Shown in pieces: positions 53,983 to 64,000 of a stretch of 64,000 nucleotides of DNA. The notes under the pieces are model-generated. The model saw only the letters and a program-made list of their open reading frames with translations, had not been told where the DNA came from and made no database searches. The DNA is taken from assembly GCA_963971225.1 (NCBI GenBank), contig OZ020267.1:101246536-101310535 (forward strand), in the 5' to 3' direction. Position 1 is the stretch's first letter. Each line of letters opens with the position of its first letter. This DNA comes from Melieria omissa (Eukaryota; Arthropoda; Insecta; Diptera; Ulidiidae). The translations under genes and the position numbers were made by a program.

Positions 53983-53996
53983 GCATACTTTGAGGC
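53983..53996 (+). promoter_or_regulatory. Su(Hw)-like site, 1 mismatch
   Basis: CATTGCATACTTTGAGGC. It faces the minus-strand site at 54234. Confidence 0.55.
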
Positions 53997-54233
53997 TGAA
54001 GTTCATATGATTAAGAACATTGTTGCTTTTGTATTCACAGAGCTCTGTGCCATGGGGTCCATGCTCAAAGGTCCATCTCTCGTCCCATGATATCTGAAGC
54101 TGTGGTAAAGAAGAAGAAAGACAGATAGACGATAGAACGCTTTCATGCCACTAATCCGCTTTACAAGAACTCCCCTCACCTCCCCTCCCCTAACGCTCTA
54201 CTTTGCAACTTTTCGAGGTTTATGTTCAATTTA

Positions 54234-54247
54234 GCCTAAAAGTATGG
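54234..54247 (-). promoter_or_regulatory. Su(Hw)-like site, 1 mismatch
   Basis: The plus strand reads GCCTAAAAGTATGG, the complement of the motif, 251 bp from the plus-strand site at 53983. Confidence 0.55.
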
Positions 54248-54249
54248 TA

Positions 54250-56050
54250 CAAAAATTACTATCTATAAGCACCTGAATTGATTTGAATATAAAAATACAG
54301 CAATCATTGTTACTTTTGAGTTACTGAAAACTATTTTATGTAAAATAAAATTTGTTATATCTTTGCCCATTTTCCATTATGAAATATTTTCTACTCGTAA
54401 GCACTCAACATAAACCAATAGTGCGCATAAATTTTAAATGGTTTACAACAAACTCTCAGTGTCTGAAACCTGGACTAAAGTTGTCTTAAAAATATTTATT
54501 GCATCTAAAAAAACAAAAAAATGTTAATAACACTTTTAGTACGCAGTTAAATTTGCCAGCAGAAAACTTTTCACTTCCACAATCAACCAACCAGCCAACC
54601 AAGCAATGCACTCACCCCACCCACCGCGCGTGCTCACTGTGCCAACTGACCACAGCAGACATCAGCGAAAAGTGTTTTTTTTTACAGAACTAAAAACACG
54701 GTTGCACTTTATTTCGAGTGTGCGAATTATTTGCGCAAACAAATGCCACTGCAAAAATTTGCACAAAAACAAAAAATTCCAACAAAAACGGAATGCTGCA
54801 AAAAATTAAAAGCATATAAAATATTTTACTTCGAAAAAAAAATTTATAAATAAATTCACACAGCTAACGGTGGCAAAAAAACTAGAAAATTAAACGTAAA
54901 GCATAAGCAAAGCTGCAAAAAATGAAAAGTGCCAAAGTGTCCGCATGTGTATGTGTGTGTGTGTGCGCGTCAAATGGAATGCTGGAAAAAATTGAAAAAT
55001 AGAAACATAAAAATCACAGAAAATACCAAAGAAACAACAATGCAGCGAGACCATAATGTGGGTCACACTGACAGTCGCTCGCCGCACAGTGCGGCATCGT
55101 GTGCAATGTGCGAGAATAAAGAGAAATCACAAATGAGCGAGGCACCGCCGACACTGCTGTGAGCACCGCTGTGCTGCACTGCGGCCACTACGACAACAGA
55201 CGTTGTTGGGCTGTGGGCTGTGGCTGCAGCTAAAATATTTGCATTAAAATTTATTTCAGCAAAACAACTGAAAAATACTTCTTGCTGCGCTGAAAAGTAT
55301 ACTAAATAAATAAAAGTTTTGAAATTTATAACAGTTGCAGGCTTTTAGGCGCCAAAGTAGTGGCGTTGCACGAAGGTGCAAAGAGAAGTGAAATTTGTGT
55401 GGGCGTTGAGGAGGAAGTGGCGGCGAAGGTGAGTTGAAAGGAGTGGGGTTAGAGTTGGGGGTAAGAAGAAGAGCAACTGTACGAGCATAGATAAGGAATG
55501 AGTCTGAAGTCTGAAGAATATCCGTTAGTGCGCTGAAAAGTATACTAAAGAAATAAAAGTTTTTCAAGCGCCGACGTTGAATGAAGATGCAACGAGAGGT
55601 GAAAGCCATAGCCGGATGAGGAACGACAAAGTGCCCCCAAGCCAAATTCGATTGTTATATTTTTTTTAAATATTATTTTTAGGAAAAGAAGCAATAAGGT
55701 TTAGTTCTTAATAGTTAATAAATAATTCCCGATGTGGGAGAATCAATTAAAATTAAAATTGTAATAAAATTCTATTATAAAAATTATTATAAATAATTAA
55801 TTAAAAAAAGTTATGGAATTAATTTTTTTTTCGATTAATTTTCCGATTTCCAGGAAAATCGGTGGAACTCTGAAAAAATTAAATAAAAAATAAAAAATTT
55901 GTTGTATTTTAAAATTTTTGTATTCTCTTCTTCTTCTTTCTTTTTGTTATTCTTTTTAAAGAATTTTTTTATTCAGTTAAAATTTTGGTGCAACCTCAAA
56001 ATATTGTAACGATGGGGCACTCTGTTGCTGTGCTATGCATGAATGCTATT
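54250..56050. other. Non-coding stretch with a diverged direct repeat
   Basis: GCGCTGAAAAGTATACTAAA followed by AAATAAAAGTTTT occurs near 55289 and again near 55532. TG run at about 54947-54965. No gene is recognised. Confidence 0.4.
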
Positions 56051-56054
56051 AGAA

Positions 56055-56068
56055 GCATACTTTTAGGC
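56055..56068 (+). promoter_or_regulatory. Su(Hw)-like site, exact
   Basis: GCATACTTTTAGGC followed by CCGC. Confidence 0.6.
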
Positions 56069-56880
56069 CCGCACTTTAGAGTACGGCAAATATGCTATAA
56101 TTCCGATATGGCAAGGATGGTTCGCGAAGGTGATGAGCTGTGCGAGAATGTTCGAGCATTGTCCAATTGGAATGTGCTAGAACAGTCGGCGCGATAACCA
56201 GACAGGTGTGTAGATTTGTAAATAAAGTGATTGCTGGTTTTGGAATGCGGTTTGCGTTGAGTAATTGAAGTGGTTTTATTTTCAAGCACAATCCAGATAC
56301 GAACTTAGAGAAGTCATTTCCGAAACAATATGTTTTATGTAAGAAGTGAACCAGAAAAAATTTAGAATTTTTAAGGACACATTAAAAACAGTAATAGTCT
56401 GATTTTACTAAAGTAAATTGCAACTTATTATTATTATTATTTCACTTCGGAGTATTTTCTTTGTGTTCCATTCTGATTGATTGCAGTGAAATAGGCATTC
56501 CCAGGCAACTGCTTGAAGTCCGCCTTAGAGTAGGTTTCATCATCGAGAATCATGTAATCGAACTAGGTTACGTAATCGTCATACAGTTTTTGAGCCCGCG
56601 TCTTCGCTATTTTTTCTTTTGCTTCCGACCGGTCAGGCACTTTCTCCTGTTCGTAGGTCCTTAACCCTTGACTTCGCTAATATCGCATCTCTACTTATTT
56701 GAACAATTAAAATTTTTTTTTTTAATTTTTTACATTTCTTTTGATATTAATTTTTTCAAGAAAATATATTTTTAATATTAATTTATTCAGTACAAATATT
56801 ACAACTTTAAAATAATTTATGCAATTAACACAGTTCAACTTTTCAGTCATCTGAATTTAACATAAAAACAAAATTTGTTG

Positions 56881-56894
56881 GCATACTTTTAGGC
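56881..56894 (+). promoter_or_regulatory. Su(Hw)-like site, exact
   Basis: TTGGCATACTTTTAGGC, paired with the weaker site 108 bp downstream. Confidence 0.65.
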
Positions 56895-56988
56895 AGCCGT
56901 TCAAGTACCTAATAACTTCAAAGTATACAAGCTCACTTGAAAAATGTTTGTTGCATGAAACAAGATACATGAATATTATATGTTCTTA

Positions 56989-57002
56989 GCATACTTTCCG
57001 GC
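56989..57002 (+). promoter_or_regulatory. Su(Hw)-like site, 2 mismatches
   Basis: TTAGCATACTTTCCGGC. Confidence 0.45.
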
Positions 57003-58490
57003 TTGTAAACTTTTTTGCTGAAATTTATTGCGAGGCCAACTGCCGCTGTTTAAAAACTCATCAGCTTTAAACATGCCCATAAGACAATGCTGTGCAAATG
57101 AGCGTAAAAATAGCATTTCCATTGCACACTGCTGGGCGAGAGGGCGGCGCAGACACAACATGAAAACAGCATGTTTGCGCTAATGTCACTGGCGGCTGTC
57201 TGTGTGTGTTTTTTTTGCGCTCGCATTTTAAATAAAATGCACGTCGCTGCCAACTTTAATTGACATACATTTCACATATGCACATATGTAATTGCGGCCT
57301 AAGCTGCCGCTCGCTTTCATTCGAACATCTCAGCTCGCAGGCTGCGTCGGCTTGTGCTCGTTACGAGTAGAGCTTCGCGTTTTCAGCTTTGTTTGGTTTG
57401 TTTTATTTTATTTTTTGTTTCTTTAACTGCTTTTGTGTGTACATATTTTGCTGCTTTTTGTCAACATGCCAACATGTCTTCCTTCCGGTTTCCGATACAC
57501 ATACACACACACACATACATATGCAATATGTATATTGTATATAATAATACATACGAGGATTGTGCAATACAGCAAGCAAATTCGCAATCACTGCTCTTCG
57601 CTCTGCTCCCACTTATTTACATTTGTATGTGTGAAACTCATCAACAACTGCGGCAGCAGCAGCATCACTTATGTCACACTTACACACATTCATGCAACCA
57701 GCAACAAATATGTGTTCATTTGTATGTCAGCTGCTTATAATTTTAATGCCAAGCAGCGACGAGAATAGAAAAAATCGCCTAAGCAGATAACATGAAAAAA
57801 AGTTGCGAAAAAATTCACACCCTAAGAAAAAGTTCGCAGCGAAAGCAATGCAAGATGTAAGGCCAGAAATTTACATGAATGAGTTTGGCGCTTGAATGTG
57901 GTGTACGCTTGCATCAAATACGCATACATGAACACAAACGCACACTCACACACACACACACATAAACTCTTACATATGTCTACATGTGAGGCAGAGCAGT
58001 CACATAAATTCCACCATTCAGCATTTTGCGTTGCTTACTGTTGGCTGACTGCTTACATGCTCAATAGCAACAACAACAATAACAACAACAACAACAATAA
58101 AAACAGCAGCAAAAATGGCAACTAGGGCGGTAATGGCAACACAAGATGTAGGACAAATTATTTATAAGTACGTAGATTTGTTCCATTTGTACGTGTCTGA
58201 GCGGGGCAACAGACGACAGACGTAGAGTAGAGAAGCCGGAAATGAAGAGGGGGTAGCAGAGATGTTTCCTGGCTGCTTGGGTATTTAATTCAACAGCTTT
58301 GCATTGTTGCTGTGTGGCATTTCTATTCTCCGATGTTCTTTGTTTTTGTCTTTGTCTTTTGTTTTGTTTTTATGATGACACTTGAAAGTTTACTGACATT
58401 TTTGGGTATTTTTGCTGAGAACAGAAATTTTCTTTAATTTGTTCATAAGCAACGAATGCGTTTTAATGTATAAAATTGTTGATTATATTA
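57003..58490. other. Non-coding stretch with simple repeats
   Basis: CA runs near 57503-57514 and 57945-57962; AACAACAACAAT tract 58067-58100. No gene is recognised. Confidence 0.4.
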
Positions 58491-58496
58491 AAATTT

Positions 58497-58510
58497 GCCT
58501 AAAAGTATGC
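58497..58510 (-). promoter_or_regulatory. Su(Hw)-like site, exact
   Basis: The plus strand reads GCCTAAAAGTATGC. A degenerate plus-strand match (3 mismatches) lies at 58576. Confidence 0.6.
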
Positions 58511-58670
58511 TATATAAGTGAGGCTCGACAAGCATATGTGATCTGTTGAGTTGGAAATTAAAACCCATTTCAATTGCATAGTTTGAGGATGAGTTGGATT
58601 TGGTATAAGATTGACTGGTTTGTAAATTTGAATTGACAGTTTTTATGCTCAGGCTAAAGACATGAAGACT

Positions 58671-59045
58671 TTAGGTTAGGTTAGGTTAGGTAGGTAGCAG
58701 CAACTGCGTGCTCTCTGAGCCCACACACGTAGCGCTATGTGCCGTTTTGATGTCGCCTTCTCGACTGAGGTGGAAGAAGATACTGGGTCTTAAAGCCAAC
58801 CCGCATCGTCCAAATAGGACTTGATGCATTTCAGTCTTGTCTCAATCAGATCAGCTAGAGAGCTAATCAGACTCTTCCCCAAGGAATTTAGTCTTTTAAA
58901 AGCTAAGGCATGGCAGCCGCAGAGGAAGTGTTCGAGTGTTTCCCTCTCGTTGATTTTCCTGCAGCTTCTGCAAAAAGGGTTGTGGGGGATTCCTAATCTC
59001 GCCACGTGTAGACCAATTGGCCAGTGACCCGGTTAGGTTAGGTTA
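58671..59045 (-). mobile_element. Non-LTR retrotransposon 3' fragment flanked by TTAGG/GGTTA runs
   Basis: (TTAGG)4 lies at 58671-58690 and (GGTTA)3 at 59031-59045, both in the same orientation. Between them is the end of a minus-strand non-LTR ORF and its 3' UTR. The left run would be the element tail and the right run part of the target duplication, or both could be pieces of a TTAGG-like target. The 3' UTR resembles the segment after the GGTTA run at 61986. Confidence 0.65.
58790..59005 (-). pseudogene. C-terminal fragment of a non-LTR reverse transcriptase ORF
   Basis: The 71-codon frame contains LGIPHNPFCRSCRKINERET and then LEHFLCGCHALAFKRLNSLG. This is the C-x2-C...H-x4-C knuckle and following Leu-rich segment seen at the C-terminus of R1- and Jockey-like ORF2 proteins. 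The frame ends naturally at a stop (DDAGWL). The RT is absent because the insertion is 5'-truncated at about 59030. The first Met is incidental. Confidence 0.7.
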
Positions 59046-61778
59046 ATGAGAGAAGGTTGTGTGTGACATGCAGCGCACGTTCACTCGAAGGACAACATTT
59101 CGCCTTGTGAGTCTTTGATTGTTTTCTCATTTTCAATTTTTCAATTCGGTCTCCAGAAGATCTGAGATTTCTACTTCTGCCGTGCGCTATCGAGACCTGT
59201 CAGGAAGAGTCGGCTGAGTCAATGCAGTCGGCATTTCTACAGAGCCAAGCATGTTGTGGCGTTTCTGCCTCTTCTCTCTCTCCATAGCTTTTGTAAGCAT
59301 CAGTGGACGAGAAATGCCAAGTGAGCATAAACACAGAAACTTAGTGTCCAGTGATGACTACAAGACTTTACTTCAATAAATGAAATTACAAAAAGCAAAA
59401 ATACTAAAAAAACAGCCCCAAACCTTTCATACACAAGAAAATAAACTTGTTGAAACCAATCTACCAAGAAGTATAATTAAAAAATATAAAGCAGTCTCAA
59501 TCCATCAAGAATTCCTCTTTCCACACAAGAAAAACGATTAAAACGTCCAACAAACATTTTCATTCTCTCCTTTTTTGATTTTTTTGGTTTATTTCTACAT
59601 CCATCCGCTCTAACTGGTTACATTAAAAAGTACTTTGAAATTTATTGCCTCTCGTTTTATTTTATTTCAATCGAAAAACATTTTTTTTTCATTTCGTCTG
59701 CAAAGCATTTTCAGCAATTGTCAGCTATTAACTTTGACGGCCAGCACATTTATTTTTACAATAAATATTAATTTGTGCACTTGACCCGCTTTGGCTCGAA
59801 TCGCCAAGCATATTGCTTGACTTATTTTTCAGCATAAGCTAAAATTATTGAGCATCATTTACGTCACTCCCGGCTCGTTTGCACAATTTTCGATATATGC
59901 CAAAAAATAAAAAAAAAATAAAATAAAACAGCGAAACACCATTATTGCTGCTCAATAAGCCATACAGCAACAAATGACCACACATCAGCAACATCAGACA
60001 GAAGAAAGGAAAAAACAAAAAAAAAACCACATTTACTTAGGTACATTTCAAGCCTCCGCCCTCGCATTTACGAAGCATTGTTGCGTCGATTTGAGTCGAG
60101 TAGGTTGAAGTCGAGTCGAGTGGGGTGCCGTGAAAATGTAAAAGGTGGAGGCGGAGGCGGAGCTTTTGCACCTTTTTAGCGACGCATATAAATGACGGGC
60201 CATCACACGCTTATCTGGGCAAGTGGCGACACACACACACATACAAATAACAAAAAGCGCTATGCCAACATATGAGACTAAAAATAGCTGCAAAGACCCT
60301 AACACAACGCAATACAATACAATACAACAACAACAAAAACCCTGTTTTTAAACTGGCACAAAGCGCAATGCTTGAGCTTTACAGGCAGTGCAAAAATAAC
60401 TACAACAACAATAACAACAACAACACATAAACAAAACAACTATAAGCCAGCCAAAAGAAAACGTTGCCGACGGCGCCATGATGTATGCAAGAACTTTTTG
60501 TTTTAATGGCGGTTAATTTTTTAGTTTTACTTTGTTGTCTTACACACACAAACCCACACATGCACACACACACACACATAAACCCAAATTCACGCTCTCA
60601 ACGTTGCCTTCAACGTCTACCACAAACATTTGCCAGAGTTGTTGGCAACGAAACAAAAAAACCGCAAAAGAACCGAAAGACAGATGAACGTTGGTATGGA
60701 TGAAGTCTTTAAGCAAAAATCCTTAAGTACATGTGGAAGGTGTTGTTGGGCCTTAAGTGTGATGCGAGTCTTTGTAAAGGCAAAAGTGGGCAGGTAAAAG
60801 TGGGCAGACACCACTAGTGGCACTAAGTGGTGGATAAGAGTTGGAAGCTGGCGAAAAGTAATTGAGAATTGTTTGTGTCCTGGGCCCAAAGCTGTTGAGT
60901 AGAGACGTTAGATTAATTGCGTGAAAGTGTGCCAAACAGGTGACGCGCCAAATGGGTGAAAATTAAAAACAAAAGATAAACTGCGCGAAAGCTGAAAAGA
61001 AATGCGCAAACGACAGATGAATGGAAAAAATGCGACGGTGACAATAAAATCTACGCAGATTGTATTTAATTAAATAAATTGTTGGTGAAGTGGCAAATTT
61101 AGGTCACTGGCACAATAGAAGATGAGCCGAAACATGGCGCAAAATGAAGCCAAATTAAATTTGTTTGTTTTGTTTTTTTTTAGTAGTCTAAGCAAATAAA
61201 TCTCGAGTGAAGATGGCTTAGAGTGAAATGAGTTTCAGTAGCGCGAAATTAAGAAGTTAGTGTAGTAAGACGTTGCTAAGTAAGAAATCAGCATATTTCA
61301 CAGCACTTTGAAATATATAGTCAGATGTTCTAAGATGACTAAGAAATCAGCATATTTGACAGCACCTTGAAATATATAGTCAGATGTTCAAGTATTCAGT
61401 CTATGTAAGTACAAAATTTCTTTCTTTCAAAAGAAAATAAACTAGAATTTAGACACAAAATGTGTTCAAGATTCATAAAAAACAATTTGTAATAGATTTA
61501 GTTGATTTATAGAAAGAATTTTAATTAATTACTTTATTCATTTTTTTTAATTTTTTTTTAATATACAAATATTTTCTTCTTCTTCTTAAATGTCTTTCAT
61601 TCAGTTTGTTGTTAAAATCAACTTAAATGTGATTATACTTATACAAATCGATGCCATTGAAAACAGCGAAAATTTGTTTGCGCGCCCCACAGTATGCTAA
61701 ATTATGCAAAATTTTTTACAAATAATCAAAGATTTCATTCAAATTTTTACAGTTAAACCAACCTAAATGTGAATTGAC
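59046..61778. other. Non-coding stretch with simple repeats
   Basis: CA run at about 60561-60578; AACAACAAC tracts near 60325 and 60405. A 59-bp tandem duplication lies near 61281-61390. No gene is recognised. Confidence 0.4.
61281..61390. repeat. Recent tandem duplication, 59-bp period
   Basis: TAAGAAATCAGCATATTT begins at 61281 and again at 61340. The two copies, down to ATATATAGTCAGATGTTC, differ at about two positions. Confidence 0.85.
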
Positions 61779-61860
61779 TTAACCCTCATCCGCCGTTCAA
61801 AAAAACGCACACATAAGATGTTCGGGTGATATTTCACCCATATGGTACTTTGCATTGTTT
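61779..61860. mobile_element. Possible end of a piggyBac-type MITE
   Basis: TTAACCCTCATCCGCCGTTC starts at 61779 and is followed by GGGTGATATTTCACCC, an imperfect palindrome at about 61825-61840. A TTAA followed by CCC fits a piggyBac-type end. The other end was not found; it may lie beyond the nested insertions or outside the window. Confidence 0.3.
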
Positions 61861-61985
61861 TAATGAATTTTTTGACCAATTATAATAAAAAATAATTTGT
61901 TATCTTTAATCTTTATTATCTTTGTTATCATACAGATAAATAAGTTGAAAAATTTTTCTATATTTTTTTGCAATGAGGGCAACTA

Positions 61986-62080
61986 GGTTAGGTTAGGTTA
62001 TTATGGATGCCTCGGTAAGAGACCCACTCGGAGGCATATTATGAGACCCGTTGTGATATACCAAAAATTTCACCCGTTTT
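61986..62080 (-). mobile_element. Short non-LTR 3' end with GGTTA tail
   Basis: (GGTTA)3 at 61986-62000 is followed by CCTCGGTAAGAGACCCACTC and GGAGGCATATTATGAGACCC. Aligned by eye, this shares GAG-CCCAC and CCGTTKTGAT words with the 3' UTR after the TTAGG run at 58671, so both are likely one family, severely 5'-truncated here. Confidence 0.5.
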
Positions 62081-62097
62081 TAAATGTGTATATAATA

Positions 62098-63707
62098 AGG
62101 GAGAGGGCTGGGTTGTGAACCAGGCTGGGGTGTGAACCATTGCCATTTTTTCTTTCCCTAATTGACATATCGCCAATCTTTCAACTGTCAATTTTGTCTT
62201 ATGCTCTCTGCTTTTGTGGTTACACCGAAGTACAAACATGTATTGCTTGTGGCAGCAATCGAGTTTGAAAGACATCGTGTTTGAAAATCGACTGCGAAAA
62301 CTTCTTGGCTTTTTTTTAAAGTGCTATCTTAGTGACTGAGCTTATTGCAAAAAGGTTTGTGTAATACATGTTTATTTAGTGTTTTGATTCTATCTTACGA
62401 TGCAATATTTGTTTATGTCGAATTATGATTGAAAGTGTCGTTTATTTTAAAGTTTCCAAAATGGCATCGTGGTTGGGCTGTGAACCACTGAAGTGGCTGT
62501 GTTATGAACCACCTGCTTTTCGTACTACATTTGTTCTAACACTGTCAAATATGGACGGATATATTAAAATAAAGTAATTTTATGTAATTTCACCCGATTT
62601 TCTTGAGTTCACTTGAAGTGAGCCAATGCGAGAACGCATTCGTATTTCACAAGCAAACATTGCGACACCGATTAGGATGAAAATTAAAAAAATTGAGCAC
62701 TTTCATTCATTGCGATTTTTTGGCCTAAGGGGCCGTTCACATATTACGTAACGCTCTTAGGGGGGGGTTCAAAGGTGTGTTACGAAGTGTTACGACGGGG
62801 ATGGGGGGGTCATCGACTGCGTTACGTAACGTCGAAAAAATACCCAAAAATCAGCACCTGAAATTCAAATTCGCGCGCGGATTCGGTAAAGTTGGCAATG
62901 AAACAAACAATCTTGTGGCAGCACTGTTTTCGGTCTATGCACGTCTGTGCCTGCTCACTTCTCGTTTGATTATCTGAATCGTTACGATTGTTTCTGTTTA
63001 AAATATTTTTCCTAGTTGTGAACCTTATGGCATAAGTGACTTTCTCTGTTATGGCGGCAAGCCACAGATATTACTATTCAAAGAGAGTCCTTATATATTG
63101 ATCATTCAAAATTATGTATTTAATGTACCCGGATTATATCGAAAAACATTTAAATTTACGCTTATAATCATAATTACGGTATTTGGATGGTTATAACATT
63201 AAAAATATTGCTGGCTACATTATACACTTTCCATTATAAAAAAAAAAACCCGCGTTACGTTATTAGGGGGGGGGGTAGTGAGGTTTGTTACGTTGTGTTA
63301 CAACCAGGGGGGGAGGGGTCAAAAAAGGTCGAAAAATGCGTTACGTAATATGTGAACGGCCCCTAATTGGCGTCATTATAACTTTTTTTCACCTCTTGAG
63401 GCTTCCTGATTAAATAAATTCTCAATGTACTTAAAAATTATGGGTGTTTTCTTCGTATTTTCCGACTTTAATAGGGATTTTCCAGATGGTTCACAACCCA
63501 GCCACTTTTTTGAAAAAGCGAAAAATCACGTTCTCAGAAAATTGGACGTAGAGAGTTAAGTTTCAATCAAAACGGTAATCTGTCTTCATAACAAAGTTGC
63601 GTTATATATTCACCTTTCCAACGGTATCTTCGATTTTTCGATATCTTTATTCTGTGAAAAGTTAGAGCCAAAAAACAAAACCCGGTTCACACCCCAGCCC
63701 TCTCCCT
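62098..63707. mobile_element. Inverted-repeat DNA transposon (TA target), about 1.6 kb, non-autonomous
   Basis: The ends read AGGGAGAGGGCTGGGKTGTG and complement, flanked by TA (62096-62097 and 63708-63709). The inverted repeat covers about 24 bp with one mismatch. GTGAACCA-containing GGCTGTGTTGTGAACCA-like words recur inside (62106, 62124, 62472 and 62494) and as complements near 63486 and 63684. No transposase frame exists. It hosts a second element at 62729-63363. Confidence 0.75.
62729..63363. mobile_element. MITE with TAA target duplication, 635 bp
   Basis: The ends are GGGGCCGTTCACATATTACG and its complement, matching over at least 26 bp, flanked by TAA (62726-62728 and 63364-63366). 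G-rich subterminal stretches (GGGGGGGTTC and AGGGGGGGGGG) occur at both sides. A 3-bp TWA duplication fits a Harbinger-like family. It lies wholly inside the larger inverted-repeat element, so it is younger. The 66-codon frame at 62777 has no known domain. Confidence 0.85.
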
Positions 63708-63709
63708 TA

Positions 63710-64000
63710 CTGTTTTTCGAACATATGGGCATCTCCCAGTGGCACGGACGCGACATTCGCACGCTTTCAATTACACCAAAAACAAGAAAGAAACACAAAA
63801 AGTCGATATGTTTTTTAGTGTTTTAACGCGCTGAAATTGTGCTACATTTTAGAAATATATTTGAAAGATTTAGTACAAATTAGTACAAAATAAAAAGCAA
63901 TTATGCAATGAAACGGACGCGACAAAAAAGAGAAGTTTTTTTGAAGCTCTTATAGAAATATACAAAATTTAGCGATTTTTGGGAACTTTTTTTTTATATA
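63710..64000. other. Window end, nothing recognised
   Basis: AT-rich non-coding DNA. It may continue the element that starts at 61779. Confidence 0.3.

Noticed and set aside
55289..55560. GCTGAAAAGTATACTAAA pair as Su(Hw)-like sites
   Set aside because: Three or more mismatches at core positions. Kept only as a local direct repeat.
58671..58690. Telomere or internal telomeric array
   Set aside because: Only four TTAGG units beside a non-LTR fragment. It is too short and too closely tied to the element.
61680..61710. Additional Su(Hw)-like site (GTATGCTAAATTATGC)
   Set aside because: It lacks the CTTTTAGGC half of the motif and has too many mismatches.

Overview
The window looks like non-coding chromosomal DNA from a higher fly. 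It is AT-rich, with many CA/TG and CAACAA simple repeats. Its mobile elements are of insect type: mariner, BEL/Pao, piggyBac, hAT- and Harbinger-like MITEs, R1-type non-LTR fragments and tRNA-derived SINE heads. Dispersed GGTTA/TTAGG runs next to non-LTR 3' ends make me think of a tephritid fruit fly, but that is an impression, not a proof. I found no convincing host protein-coding exon on either strand, so this is probably intergenic DNA or one very large intron.

Layout. 0.37-0.75 kb: solo LTR with a 4-bp target duplication. 1.6-2.5 kb: foldback element, followed by a tRNA-derived SINE. 4.9-6.0 kb: 5'-truncated R1-type non-LTR retrotransposon with a clear target duplication. 7.27-13.63 kb: dead mariner split by a BEL/Pao retrotransposon that keeps gag-protease, has lost most of pol, and ends at its primer-binding site instead of a 5' LTR. 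13.85-14.86 kb: satellite-like array in which almost every unit carries a match to the Suppressor of Hairy-wing (Su(Hw)) insulator motif. 15.5-16.1 kb: MITE containing a tRNA-like sequence. 19.3-21.0 kb: decayed non-LTR fragment and an old tandem array. 23.9-28.8 kb: two arrays sharing a 13-bp motif, with a hAT-type MITE between them. 34.8-35.9 kb: about 345-bp tandem array. 38.4-42.06 kb: AT hexamer-like tract interrupted by an apparently intact piggyBac-type transposon. 42.06-49.93 kb: LTR-like unit swollen by a 6.7-kb GC-rich higher-order minisatellite. 50.68-51.49 kb: two tandem MITEs. 51.5-58.6 kb: further Su(Hw)-like sites and non-LTR fragments. 61.8-63.7 kb: nested inverted-repeat elements.

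The strongest unexpected signal is regulatory. The 14-mer GCATACTTTTAGGC, the core of the Drosophila Su(Hw) site as I remember it, occurs exactly 7 times and with at most 2 mismatches 18 times. It is concentrated in arrays and pairs spaced about 105-130 bp. Equal base frequencies predict about 0.4 hits at that stringency. The window may therefore be a natural insulator or boundary region. Other noteworthy items are the one-LTR BEL insertion, the LTR-associated minisatellite, and the second conserved motif TGGCGTATGAGTG.
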